A stretch of 64,000 bases of DNA from DASXVX01 sp036504075. GTDB lineage: Bacteria > Bacillota > Sulfobacillia > Symbiobacteriales > Symbiobacteriaceae. Within the stretch, counting starts at the first letter, position 1. Each line of letters starts with the position of its first letter. Positions 40,658 to 49,126 of this stretch are shown here, in pieces. A program made the translations under genes and the position numbers. The notes beneath the pieces are model-generated. The model saw only the letters and a program-made list of their open reading frames with translations. It was not told the DNA's origin and searched no databases. Where the stretch lies: assembly GCA_036504075.1 (NCBI GenBank), contig DASXVX010000072.1, forward strand, positions 69,024-133,023, given 5' to 3'.

Positions 40658-41209
40658 GTGAATGAAGTGTCATCCCTGCATGAGAGGCTGAAAACGCTCC
40701 GCACAGGAAAAGGACTGTCTCAATATGAAATGGCCCGGCAGTTTAAGATGCCTCGAAGCACCTACGCCAACTACGAAACGGGTGAGCGGGAGCCTGACTT
40801 TGGGACCGCAACTCGATTCGCAGAGTTCTTTGGCGTTACACTGGACTACCTTTTCGGACTTACGGACGACATGCAAGGTCATATGCCTCTGCCCTTTTCC
40901 GGTGGGGCCACAACCATAATTCCGCCCGACGACGAGTTAATAGTTGTCTTCCGGGGAAAGCGACAGCGGCTCTCCCCCGAGTACCAGCGCCTCCTAATCA
41001 AGATGATGGAGGCCGAGGCGGATAAGCAGGCAGAGGCCTCCATGCCAGCCGAATCCAAGGCTGGGACGAAACCGGTCACCATGGGGCGCCACGGCACCGG
41101 ATACAAACCGAAAGACGATGACCAGGTCAAGGCTGCGGAATCAGAAAAGCCTTATGGAGAACCCACCGTCGTGGCCACGGCGCCGAATCAGGCCGACAAA
41201 TCAAAATGA
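40658..41209 (+). CDS. XRE-type lysogeny repressor
   Basis: A protein of about 183 residues with an N-terminal HTH (RLKTLRTGKGLSQYEMARQF, RSTYANYETGEREP, LFGLTD) of the Cro/CI and ImmR type, followed by a linker and a charged tail without the S24 autoprotease domain. The start is one of two adjacent GTGs behind AAGGTGAGG. Lacking an autocleavage domain, it would need a separate protease for induction; the ImmA-like protein at 43437 fits. Rightward orientation toward cargo genes suggests it is expressed in the integrated state. Confidence 0.8.
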   Translation: MNEVSSLHERLKTLRTGKGLSQYEMARQFKMPRSTYANYETGEREPDFGTATRFAEFFGVTLDYLFGLTDDMQGHMPLPFSGGATTIIPPDDELIVVFRGKRQRLSPEYQRLLIKMMEAEADKQAEASMPAESKAGTKPVTMGRHGTGYKPKDDDQVKAAESEKPYGEPTVVATAPNQADKSK

Positions 41210-41240
41210 GCCAGCCTGACGGCTGGCTTTCGGCTTTCAT
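41208..41240 (+). terminator. terminator after the repressor gene
   Basis: AGCCAGCC, loop TGAC, GGCTGGCT, followed by TTCGGCTTTC. The stem begins at the stop codon of the repressor gene. The same stem sequence recurs in the terminator at 43329. Confidence 0.6.
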
Positions 41241-41332
41241 TGGGAATCCGACATATTTCGACCCTTATGAGATCGAACTATCTGATTATCAAAGGCGGTC
41301 AGACGATCGAAAGAAGCCAAAATGGAGGTGTC

Positions 41333-41749
41333 ATGGGGATGGTGCAAAAGACCTGGACGTTTCAGCTAGACAGCCTAGACTATCGGGTGGTGGTCGAGTG
41401 GAACCGCTTGACGGAAGCGGGTCGGATCGTAGTCAACCATCGCGAAGTGGATTCTTGGACAATGCCCTTTTGGGGACTCAAACGGAGACGCTTTGCACTT
41501 GCTGGGCATCAAGCCAAAATAGTTCCAGAAAAACGTTCAGCAATGGGAGCCTTGAACGATATCGACCTGGTCGTAGACGGACGATATGCCGACCAACTTC
41601 CAAGTCCGAAGAGTTTGGTGCCTGCTCAGGTTATATCATCTAATCCTTATACGTGTCCAAAATGCTCGGAACACTCCGTCATGATGATTTACAGCACCGG
41701 CATATGCGAAATTGTTTGCCCAAATTGCGGTCGCTCCCGCATCGGATGA
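41333..41749 (+). CDS. FAIM-like beta domain with C-terminal zinc ribbon
   Basis: A 138-residue protein. ATG 41333 or the ATG six bases later follow GGAGGTG. The N-terminal half (TWTFQLDSLDYRVVVEWNRL, then GRIVVNHREVDSW) resembles the repeated beta unit of FAIM1-like proteins, found in some bacterial proteins. The C-terminus has YTCPKCSEHSV and IVCPNCGRSR, a four-Cys zinc ribbon. It is the first cargo gene behind the repressor; the function is unknown and the FAIM likeness is only by pattern. Confidence 0.6.
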   Translation: MGMVQKTWTFQLDSLDYRVVVEWNRLTEAGRIVVNHREVDSWTMPFWGLKRRRFALAGHQAKIVPEKRSAMGALNDIDLVVDGRYADQLPSPKSLVPAQVISSNPYTCPKCSEHSVMMIYSTGICEIVCPNCGRSRIG

Positions 41750-41852
41750 CTTGCCTTCAAGACAGCAGCGACAGAATTACTGGCTGTGCCTAACAAGGGA
41801 TATCCGTTAAGTCGGCATCGTCAAATTTCCCAATCAAGCCAACAAGTCAAAA

Positions 41853-41881
41853 TAGGCCAGCCTAAGAGCCGGCTTTCGGAC
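41853..41881 (+). terminator. possible hairpin in the gap before the cargo pair
   Basis: GGCCAGCCTAAGAGCCGGCTTTCGG is an imperfect hairpin resembling the other AGCCAGCC terminators nearby. The remainder of 41750-41965 shows no gene. Confidence 0.4.
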
Positions 41882-41965
41882 TTTGGTACCCTTTCGATAC
41901 TGTTTGCAACCTAGCATTCGGAATCTCGTTATTGCCTAACAACTTGCACAGAGGAGGCGCGTTTC

Positions 41966-42829
41966 TTGCCAACCACGCTTAAATTCGAGTTTCTGGAGCT
42001 GGTGCCGCCCAAGGGCATGAAAGATCCGTACGATCGTGTTGTCCAAGCACTGAGGCGAGTGTCGAAACCGGTAACCGTCGAAGGCGTGCCACTTCGGGTC
42101 GAGACGTGCCACGAGGCCGCCCAGTATATCTATGGCTCTGCAAGCCGAGTAGACCTGACGAACCTCCCCATGGTTATCTCGCCAACCACCCCTGGGATGA
42201 AAGGGCTCGGCATCCGCGAGGATGAAGGCCTCGGCAGACCGACTTCTTTCTTGGTGACCAAGCGTGGTGGCAAGATCCTTCTGGTTCTTCACCGGAACGG
42301 GAACGGACTGCGCATCGGTGGCTTCCTCGATCTCCTGCAGCAGCTTGACGGCGGCGAATCTTTTGAGGCTGTCCCCATCATCCTCACTGACAAGCTCCAG
42401 CAAGTGCTCAAATGGAGCGTTTACCGGCGACTCGAAGTCCGGATCGCTAACCCCTCCAACCGGGAAGCGTACGATAGCACAACGATGAAAGCGGCCGCAA
42501 ACCTGACCGCCGATACCGATGCCCGTGCTATCTCGATCGTGATGTCTATGGGCCGAGCACGTAAGGGAACTCTATCCATTCAGGCCATCCGTTCGGCCGT
42601 CAGCGAATTTGTGCGTCCTAAGAGCGGAACGGTAGAAGCTCTGGTGATTTCCGGCGCAGAGAGCGAGGACCATCGGGCTGACACGATCGACTTGCTCCGT
42701 TACCGCTTGATCCAGGAAATTGAGGTCCCGGGCCACCTCCGGACCCTCGAAGTTGATATACTGGAGGCAGCGGTGCAGCAGGCCAACATCAAGGCCGAAA
42801 ACGAGTTGAAAAAACACTTCGGGATTTAG
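41966..42829 (+). CDS. cargo protein A, candidate defence component
   Basis: A 287-residue soluble protein starting with TTG behind GAGGAGGCGCGTTTC. It has mixed alpha/beta structure. It recalls a group of uncharacterised proteins (DUF6731-like, from memory) found on phages and plasmids: KFEFLELVPPKGMKDPYDRV at the start and a C-terminal region around RVDTIDLLRYRLIQEIEVPG-type helices. Base composition is lower in GC than the early operon. Together with the following membrane protein it forms a two-gene unit closed by a terminator, a layout typical of lysogenic-conversion or abortive-infection systems. No catalytic motif is visible. Confidence 0.6.
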   Translation: MPTTLKFEFLELVPPKGMKDPYDRVVQALRRVSKPVTVEGVPLRVETCHEAAQYIYGSASRVDLTNLPMVISPTTPGMKGLGIREDEGLGRPTSFLVTKRGGKILLVLHRNGNGLRIGGFLDLLQQLDGGESFEAVPIILTDKLQQVLKWSVYRRLEVRIANPSNREAYDSTTMKAAANLTADTDARAISIVMSMGRARKGTLSIQAIRSAVSEFVRPKSGTVEALVISGAESEDHRADTIDLLRYRLIQEIEVPGHLRTLEVDILEAAVQQANIKAENELKKHFGI

Positions 42830-42862
42830 CGTGCCCACCTTGCCCGAAGGGAGGAGTGACGA

Positions 42863-43315
42863 GTGATCCCAGTGTGGTGGGAGAAATGGTACCCACTACT
42901 CGTCGCCGCAGCCGTGTCGATCGTCGCCAGGTTCGTACCGCCGCTGTACTCAGCATTTCCCAACGTGTCTTCCGAGGTGCTGTCAGGGGCACTCAACATC
43001 GCCGCCATCTTCATCGGCTTTATCGCCACCGTCGCAAGCATCCTAATGTCTATCAACAGCCGAGCGGTCCAGTTCATGAAGCGCATCGGCAAGTTCCACT
43101 TGCTGATGAACTTTATCTGGTGGTCCCTCCGTAGCTCATTCCTTTTCCTGGGTGTGTCCATCGTCCTGCTCATGTTCAAAGATCGTCCGGCAGATCCGCT
43201 CAAGTGGTACCTTGGCTTCACGTGGGTGTTCTTGGGTTTGTGGTCCCTGTTGAGCACCTACCGCGCAATCGATATTGCGGTGATCCTGATTCAGAACTCC
43301 GCCAACGAGGACTAG
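42863..43315 (+). CDS. cargo protein B, four-helix membrane protein
   Basis: A 150-residue integral membrane protein; GTG/ATT start region 42863 follows GGGAGGAGTGACGA. Helices are near residues 10-26, 38-62, 82-105 and 116-140 (LVAAAVSIVARFV, ALNIAAIFIGFIATVASIL, SSFLFLGVSIVLLM, LGFTWVFLGLWSLL). It lies 33 bases after cargo protein A. Small membrane effectors with a soluble sensor partner are common in phage-exclusion modules; that role is inferred. Confidence 0.65.
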   Translation: MIPVWWEKWYPLLVAAAVSIVARFVPPLYSAFPNVSSEVLSGALNIAAIFIGFIATVASILMSINSRAVQFMKRIGKFHLLMNFIWWSLRSSFLFLGVSIVLLMFKDRPADPLKWYLGFTWVFLGLWSLLSTYRAIDIAVILIQNSANED

Positions 43316-43328
43316 GAGAGTCCTTCCT

Positions 43329-43357
43329 ATCAGCCAGCCTTCGGGCTGGCTTTTCCG
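43329..43357 (+). terminator. rho-independent terminator after the cargo pair
   Basis: AGCCAGCC, loop TTCG, GGCTGGCT, followed by TTTCCGTTTG. Confidence 0.75.
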
Positions 43358-43398
43358 TTTGTCGCAACTTTCGGCGCAAGGAAAATACGCCCCCATAG

Positions 43399-43412
43399 CG
43401 AACATCTGTTCG
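43399..43412. promoter_or_regulatory. perfect Bacillus-type LexA (SOS) box
   Basis: CGAACATCTGTTCG matches CGAAC-N4-GTTCG exactly and is a dyad. It lies 24 bases before the start of the ImmA/IrrE-type gene, so that gene should be induced by DNA damage. Confidence 0.85.
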
Positions 43413-43436
43413 TATCAAAGGGGGTCGTCCTCGCGA

Positions 43437-43919
43437 ATGGTCGCCGCACCTATCATCATCGTCAGCCGCGCCTCCCGCATGGCGCAGCACTGCCTAACCT
43501 ATCTCGCCTTGAAGCCGCCCATCGACGTGCTGGCCGTCGCCCGGGCCTGCCGCCTCCCGGTACTTGAACTCCCGCCTGGTGGCCCCGGGCCGTGGGTCGA
43601 TGCCTGCCTGACCTATCATCCAGCCGCTGACCACTGGGCGATCTTCTACAATCCAGCCTGCCAGAACGCCCGGCGCCGGCGCTTCTCAATCGCCCACGAG
43701 CTGGGGCACTACCTCCTCCACCGGCACCTGGTCCATGAAGGTCGTCCCGTGGCGCACCAGCTCCATGAGGACGAGGCGAACGAATTTGCCGGCGCACTGC
43801 TGATGCCGGGAAACGAAGTCCGCGTCAACCGGCTGTGCATGGCGCCAGAGGACTACTTCGAAGTGTCCTCCACGGCCTGGCAGGTCCGACTTAACCGATT
43901 CTGTCGCCGAGGGTACTGA
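43437..43919 (+). CDS. ImmA/IrrE-family metalloprotease
   Basis: A 160-residue zinc endopeptidase. The motif HELGH has zinc ligands His87 and His91 with catalytic Glu88; Glu of EDEANEFAGALLMP is the usual third ligand. ImmA of ICEBs1 cleaves its partner repressor ImmR to trigger excision. Here the gene is behind a perfect SOS box and the likely target is the XRE repressor at 40658, giving damage-induced excision. ATG 43437 follows GGGGGT with a 12-base gap. Confidence 0.88.
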   Translation: MVAAPIIIVSRASRMAQHCLTYLALKPPIDVLAVARACRLPVLELPPGGPGPWVDACLTYHPAADHWAIFYNPACQNARRRRFSIAHELGHYLLHRHLVHEGRPVAHQLHEDEANEFAGALLMPGNEVRVNRLCMAPEDYFEVSSTAWQVRLNRFCRRGY

Positions 43920-43930
43920 CGTATTCCAGG

Positions 43931-43952
43931 GGGTGCCGCGCGCGCGGCACCC
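43931..43952. repeat. GC palindrome, copy 3
   Basis: A perfect 22-bp palindrome around the core GCCGCGCGCGCGGC (43935-43948), just after the protease stop. It is not followed by a clear T-run, so it may be a protein-binding site as well as a hairpin. Confidence 0.65.
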
Positions 43953-43991
43953 TTCGTCCATTTTGACCTCCTTCCTGAAAATGGCTTTCAA

Positions 43992-44000
43992 TGCTATAAT
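43992..44000 (+). promoter_or_regulatory. extended -10 promoter of the integrase gene
   Basis: TGCTATAAT, a perfect extended -10 element, lies 36 bases before the TTG start at 44036. No good -35 is needed for this class. Confidence 0.65.
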
Positions 44001-44035
44001 CTCACTTGCTAACCTTCAGGAGAGGAGGGGTACAC

Positions 44036-45166
44036 TTGGCGCGCAGAGGCAGTGTCTATCAGATGGCCGACGGCCGGTGGCGTGGGGCCATCAGCCTCGG
44101 CAACGGTCCGGACGGTAAGCGCCTGCGCCAGACCTTCTACGGGAAGAGTCAGGAGGAAGTCGATAAGCTCGTCACCGCCGCACTTTCCGAACGGGATAAG
44201 GGCCTGGCCACGGACCCCACCAAGGAGACGGTGCAGCAGTTCCTGGAGCGGTGGCTGAACGACGTCATGAAACACCGGGTCCGGCCGGTCACTCTGGTGT
44301 CATACCGGTATACCCTGCGCCACGCGTACGCAGCGCTCGGGTCTCTGCCGCTCACCAAATTGACGCCGCCGCTTATTCAGCGCCTGTACACGCAGCGGCT
44401 GGACGCCGGGGCCAGCCGGCGGACCGTGCAGTACATCCACTCCATCCTTCACAAGGCGCTCAACCAGGCCGTCCGGTGGAACCTGCTCGCCCGCAATCCG
44501 TGCGATGCGGTAGACGCCCCGCGGCCAGTCAAACGCGACATGGTCACGCTGACCGAGGAGGAACTCCGCCAGCTGGTCGACGTGATGGTCGCCGACGAAC
44601 TACGGCCCCTCTATGTCCTGGCCATTCTTACCGGCGCCCGCCGTGGGGAGCTGGTCGCTCTGCGCTGGCAGGACGTCGACCTGGTGAAGGGCGCCATCCG
44701 GATCACCCGGACGGCCGAGCAGGTGGGCAACACGGTCGTCTGGTCCGAACCCAAAACAGCCAAATCCCGCCGGCTAATTCCGCTGCCGGCGGAGGCCATT
44801 CCGGTGTTGAAAGCACACAAGGCGGCGCAGGCGGAACTGAAGATGCGGCAAAGGCTGGTCTGGCGTGAGCAAGGGCTGGTCTTCACGCGTTGGGATGGGT
44901 CACCGTACATCCCCGAGTTCATTACCAGGCACTTCGGCTTGCTGGTCCAGAAGGCCGGCGTCCCCCGGGTCCGGCTGCACGATTTGCGCCACACCCATGC
45001 AACCTTGCTGCTCCAGGCCGGGATACACCCGAAGGTCGTCAGCGAGCGGCTGGGCCACAGCACCACCACCCTGACGATGGATACCTACAGTCACGTCCTG
45101 CCCACCATGCAAGAAGAGGCTGCCCGGACGCTGGACAACCTCCTCGGCGAGGGCAAAAAGCGGTAG
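44036..45166 (+). CDS. int: tyrosine integrase of the element
   Basis: A 376-residue phage-type integrase. TTG 44036 follows GAGGAGGGG. It has an N-terminal AP2-like arm-binding domain (about 1-55), a SAM-like core-binding domain (65-165) and a catalytic domain with Arg202, Lys240, His315, Arg318, His341 and Tyr351 (HDLRHTH, LGHSTTT, MDTYSHV). It lies 141 bases from the tRNA-Leu attachment site, the typical position for the enzyme that integrates and, with the excisionase, excises the element. Confidence 0.93.
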   Translation: MARRGSVYQMADGRWRGAISLGNGPDGKRLRQTFYGKSQEEVDKLVTAALSERDKGLATDPTKETVQQFLERWLNDVMKHRVRPVTLVSYRYTLRHAYAALGSLPLTKLTPPLIQRLYTQRLDAGASRRTVQYIHSILHKALNQAVRWNLLARNPCDAVDAPRPVKRDMVTLTEEELRQLVDVMVADELRPLYVLAILTGARRGELVALRWQDVDLVKGAIRITRTAEQVGNTVVWSEPKTAKSRRLIPLPAEAIPVLKAHKAAQAELKMRQRLVWREQGLVFTRWDGSPYIPEFITRHFGLLVQKAGVPRVRLHDLRHTHATLLLQAGIHPKVVSERLGHSTTTLTMDTYSHVLPTMQEEAARTLDNLLGEGKKR

Positions 45167-45307
45167 CCATGTGGTAGCCATTCGGTAGCCACGGCCTTTG
45201 TTCTAAGATACTTCACAGTGTGACTATTTAGGGTCCCGAAACCGCAAACCCGTGCTGCCACGAGCTTCCGTGATCCTGCGCATACCTAAACTATCGTTAC
45301 TCTTAGG

Positions 45308-45364
45308 ACTCAAAATCGAGTGGGGTAACCCCCCGTGCCGGTTCGAGTCCGGCCTTCGGCACCA
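45308..45364 (+). other. attR: 3' half of tRNA-Leu(CAA)
   Basis: From the CTCAAAA anticodon loop through the anticodon stem, variable arm, T arm (GCCGGTTCGAGTCCGGC) and acceptor end CTTCGGCACCA the sequence is that of tRNA-Leu with anticodon CAA, but the 5' half is absent and replaced by element DNA. It marks the right attachment site; the intact tRNA gene should be at the left end outside the window. Confidence 0.88.
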
Positions 45365-45373
45365 AACACGATC

Positions 45374-45411
45374 AAGGGCTGCAGGGTTTAACCCCTGCAG
45401 CCCTTCGTCTG
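45374..45411. terminator. bidirectional terminator between element and S-layer gene
   Basis: AAGGGCTGCAGGG pairs with CCCTGCAGCCCTT around a short loop, followed by CGTCTGTTCTTT. It would serve the tRNA on the right-hand strand and the surface-protein gene on the other. Confidence 0.75.
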
Positions 45412-45419
45412 TTCTTTGC

Positions 45420-48400
45420 CTATTGCGACTGCGTGGCGTTAAAGTAGATGGGTGAGACCTGGGACATATCGCTGACGTCCGCCCCGGAGTTCAGCCGGAT
45501 TTGAATGTTGAGCACCCGGGGACCTTGACCCAGCGCCTTCTTCGGTATGGATACCGTCCGCCGGGCCTGTTCGGCGGCGCTGGGGTCGATCGGCCCGAAG
45601 ATGCCGAGGAACTGGGTCCCGTTGTAGAGTAGCACCTCCACCGGTCCCGGTACGGCCGGCAAGCGGGCGATTCGCAGCTTCAGGGCCGTATCAGAGGCCC
45701 CCATGAGGCCCTGGCCGGACACGTCACCGCCGAGGTACTCGATGAACGGTGTCTGGACGACGGCCAGCGTCGTGCTCACCTTGACGTTACTGGCAGTCAG
45801 AACCTGGAGGCCGCAGATGGCGGACGGAATCCACTCCGAAGCGACCGTCCCGTCGACCGTGGTGGTGACCGTGAACTCGGCGTACCCGTTCGTCGGCACC
45901 GACAGGGAATAGGCTGGCAGGAAATTTCCGCCGGCCCGGATGACCAGCCCGTCGGCAGACCCCTCCTTGCGGGTCAGGCTGGCAATGCAGCCGCTGCTGG
46001 ACGGGTTTTCAAACACGTCCGCCGGTGTCAGGCGCACTGCCGCCGACCGCCCCTTGGCGCCCTTGATCACGCTCAGGAGCGGATCGCCGAGGTTGGGGTC
46101 CACCGAGACGTTCAGGTGGTCCATGCCGCCGGCGACGTACGTCACCATGTCTTTGGTTACCTTGTACTTCAGCGTGGTGTCGGCGCCGCCCAACATCCCC
46201 CACTGGTCAACCGCAAGCGAGGTAATGGCCATTGGCACCGGCTCCAGTTCGACCGTTCCGGTGCCCGTGTACCGGACCCAAACCTCCGCCTGACCGTCGG
46301 TTGTCCGCCCTGCCAGCCCGGTGACCGGCTTTTCGCCCAGGGTGACGTGCAGGTTGTCGGGAAGCGTGGTCAGGAGCTTGCCGTTTAGTCGCACATTCAG
46401 TCCAAAGGCGAAGGAACTCTTGACAATCTGGCTGTCCTTGATTACCTGCACCATAAAGCGGGTCTCCTCCCCGGCCACGACGTTGCGTGTCGTACCGGGG
46501 CCGATGACGGCGAGATTATTGCCCACGAAGCTCGACGCAGGCTTGCCAGGGACCTGCGTGACGCTGACCAAACCGGCTGCCAGGGGCCGGCCGCCCACGA
46601 GTGTTGCTGTGATGACGAGCGAGCCGCTGTATGTCGTGGGCACGTTAATCGTGACGGCTTCCGAGTCGGTCGCCCCCGACGGAACCACCACCCGGGTCTG
46701 AGAAAGCACGGCGCCGCCGTTCACTGTCAGGTCGTAAATCAGAGCGGGGCCCGGGTTCGGCATCGCGAGGGTGCTGCTGTTGGCGAGCAGGCCGACCGAG
46801 GCCCGAATCGCTCCGCCCGAGGGGACCGTTTTGATGTCGGTCTTAACGACCGGATGCGCGTAGGCGCCACTGGGCCTCACGAAGGCCACTTCCACCGGAG
46901 CGGTGTTCAGCTCCGGCCGCCCGGGAACGCCAGCCGTCAGGCTGACCCGCGCGGGGACGCTGCTGCGAACGGCGAAGGTGGCGACGCCGCCGGCGTCGCT
47001 TAACTGGGAGATGTCGACCAGGGTGGACGGGCTGAAAAGCACCAGCGGCGTCTCGTCCCAGGCGACGACCGCTCCGGTGGCGTCCAGCCGACTCACATTG
47101 ACCAGCACAGCGCTCAGGTCGTCGGCCAGGGCCGAATCCTGGCTCATCCGGATGTCCAGACCGGTGAGCTGTTCGGAGTGTTTGGTCGTCACCGTAGCCG
47201 CCAGCACCGGCAGGGTACTGTACGCGCCTGCCACCTGCGAGACGCCGATCCGGCCCGTGCTGATCCCGGTGCCGTTCTGGCCGCCGTAATCGGAGGAGGC
47301 CGTACCCTTCTTGATCAACGCGTTCGTGCTGGTCAGCTTCACGCCGGAATCCGTGCTGGTCCGCAGGGCCACCGACACGTCCTCCGTTACGGGAATGGGC
47401 GAGCCGCTCTGGTCAATGGCCGTGGCGATCACAGCTAGATCCTGACCCGAGCGGGGCGACAGGGTGGCCGGGACTGCCTGCAGGCGAACCGCGACCAGCC
47501 GCCGGCTCTCCACGCTGATCGGGATCATGGGCGACTGCAGCGTGCCGGTCCCGGTGGACACCACCTGTAGGCCGCAGGCGCCCGGATTCTGGCCGGGGAC
47601 CATGTAGACGGTGGCCTTCCCATCCACGACCTTGACCGCTTTGGTATCCATTTGAACGACGCCGTCCGGCACGGTGACCACCGAGAGGCCGGGATTCGCA
47701 GCGGTGTTAAGCCGGCCCTGATCGTCCAGAACCCGGATGTGCACCGCCGTGGGCGCACTGCCCGTCGCGAGCGTCGAGCGGTCCACCTGGAGGTCGATCC
47801 TGGCGGGCGGTCCGGCGGACACGACCCGGGCAGTGGCCTCGAAGCCGTCAAGCATGGCCCGCAGGGGAAACTCGCCCGACTTCAGCGCTTTGAACAGGCC
47901 GGTCTTGGCGTCACGGCTGAGGGATGACGGATCGTAGCTCCAGGAGATGTCGGTGGTCGGCGCGGCCCGGCCGGTCTCGTCGTACCGGGTGACCGAAGCC
48001 GTGAAGGGCGTCCCAACCGCCGTTTCGATGACGCCAGGCTGGATCTCAATCCGGGCCAGACGCTGGTACATGATGTGTGCCTCGGCCTCTGCTCGATTGC
48101 CGGCTCCGTCCATAGCGACCACTGTAATCGGGTTATCGCCCGGGTCCAGTTGGAGCAGGACGGTAAACGAGCCGTCCGGCAGCACGTCGGCATACTGCCC
48201 CTGGACGGATACCGTTACGGCTTCCGTGGCCATGCCGCTCACGGAGAGAGAACCCCGGTCCGTCTGCGCCGGGAAGCCGGTGAGCTGCAACGACGGCGGC
48301 GTCTGGTCCGCCAGGCTCTGCAGCAGCGTTTTGCCGGTGCCCGAGAGGGAGACCCGGCCGATGGCGATGGCCGTCATGCGGAAGACCTCGCCGCGGGTGC

Positions 48401-48932
48401 AGTCGTTCATGATGCGCCCTTCCAGGTTGAAGTCGGTGGGCAGAATGCCAAACCCCAGTGCGGCGGTGACGGCACCCCACGGCCAGTTACGGTTGGCCTC
48501 TTCGGTCCGCCCCACCAGGCGCAGCAAAGCGGTGACCACTTCGGCATAGGTCACCGGGGCCTCGGGGTAGAAGTTCCCGTCCCCACGCCCCTGGAAGATG
48601 CCGCGGCTCCTGGCGACGGCAATCCAGCCGTTGGCCCAGTGACCGTTCGTGTCGGTGAAGGCCGGAAAGGATTTGGACGCGTCGGCCGTCTTTCCGTCGC
48701 GCAAAGCAGAGCCAAGCACCTTGGCAAATTCCGCCCGGGTAATCGGATCGTCCAGGCGAAGTTCCGATTCCGGCTTTTTGTCTACAATTCCATACGCTTG
48801 CAAGGCCCGTATCGCTGCATGCAGACTCATGTTGGACTCGGCGCCGGCAGCTGATGAGTTCCCGGGCGGCAGCATGCCGCAGAGCAGGGCGACCAGCACG
48901 ATGCAAATCCCAAGCCGGTTCTTGTGGACCAC
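45420..48932 (-). CDS. S-layer-homology (SLH) domain surface protein
   Basis: A secreted protein of about 1170 residues. A signal peptide (LGICIVLVALLCGMLPPG) is followed by three SLH motifs within residues 40-200 (ITRAEFAKVLGSALRDG, FTDTNGHWANGWIAVA, PVTYAEVVTALLRLVG and RGEVFRMTAIAI). Then come several Ig-like or Big-type beta domains to the C-terminus. SLH domains bind pyruvylated wall polymers, so it coats the cell or anchors to the wall. GTG 48932 with GGGAG 8 bases upstream is chosen; GTG 48947 is the longer option. It is the first host gene beyond the attachment site. Confidence 0.88.
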   Translation of the reverse strand: MVHKNRLGICIVLVALLCGMLPPGNSSAAGAESNMSLHAAIRALQAYGIVDKKPESELRLDDPITRAEFAKVLGSALRDGKTADASKSFPAFTDTNGHWANGWIAVARSRGIFQGRGDGNFYPEAPVTYAEVVTALLRLVGRTEEANRNWPWGAVTAALGFGILPTDFNLEGRIMNDCTRGEVFRMTAIAIGRVSLSGTGKTLLQSLADQTPPSLQLTGFPAQTDRGSLSVSGMATEAVTVSVQGQYADVLPDGSFTVLLQLDPGDNPITVVAMDGAGNRAEAEAHIMYQRLARIEIQPGVIETAVGTPFTASVTRYDETGRAAPTTDISWSYDPSSLSRDAKTGLFKALKSGEFPLRAMLDGFEATARVVSAGPPARIDLQVDRSTLATGSAPTAVHIRVLDDQGRLNTAANPGLSVVTVPDGVVQMDTKAVKVVDGKATVYMVPGQNPGACGLQVVSTGTGTLQSPMIPISVESRRLVAVRLQAVPATLSPRSGQDLAVIATAIDQSGSPIPVTEDVSVALRTSTDSGVKLTSTNALIKKGTASSDYGGQNGTGISTGRIGVSQVAGAYSTLPVLAATVTTKHSEQLTGLDIRMSQDSALADDLSAVLVNVSRLDATGAVVAWDETPLVLFSPSTLVDISQLSDAGGVATFAVRSSVPARVSLTAGVPGRPELNTAPVEVAFVRPSGAYAHPVVKTDIKTVPSGGAIRASVGLLANSSTLAMPNPGPALIYDLTVNGGAVLSQTRVVVPSGATDSEAVTINVPTTYSGSLVITATLVGGRPLAAGLVSVTQVPGKPASSFVGNNLAVIGPGTTRNVVAGEETRFMVQVIKDSQIVKSSFAFGLNVRLNGKLLTTLPDNLHVTLGEKPVTGLAGRTTDGQAEVWVRYTGTGTVELEPVPMAITSLAVDQWGMLGGADTTLKYKVTKDMVTYVAGGMDHLNVSVDPNLGDPLLSVIKGAKGRSAAVRLTPADVFENPSSSGCIASLTRKEGSADGLVIRAGGNFLPAYSLSVPTNGYAEFTVTTTVDGTVASEWIPSAICGLQVLTASNVKVSTTLAVVQTPFIEYLGGDVSGQGLMGASDTALKLRIARLPAVPGPVEVLLYNGTQFLGIFGPIDPSAAEQARRTVSIPKKALGQGPRVLNIQIRLNSGADVSDMSQVSPIYFNATQSQ

Positions 48933-48995
48933 TGTCGTCACTCCCACTTTACAAGCGCTTCTAATTAAACCCTTTTGTAGGCAGAGGAGTTCATT

Positions 48996-49001
48996 ATTAT
49001 A
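48996..49001 (-). promoter_or_regulatory. candidate -10 of the SLH gene
   Basis: TATAAT on the minus strand, about 60 bases upstream of the gene start. A -35 element is not clear. Confidence 0.4.
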
Positions 49002-49126
49002 AGTATATGGTAACTCACAACATGTGGTTTGTGCTACCCCTCTGTGTCGCCAGTGACCCGAATCACTGAAGTTTTATCGCGGACTCTGTATACTTGTGAC
49101 GTTGACGCTGACGGAGGGGATAGCAC

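Noticed and set aside
45308..45364. complete tRNA-Leu gene
   Set aside because: The 5' half with D arm is missing; it is only the att remnant.
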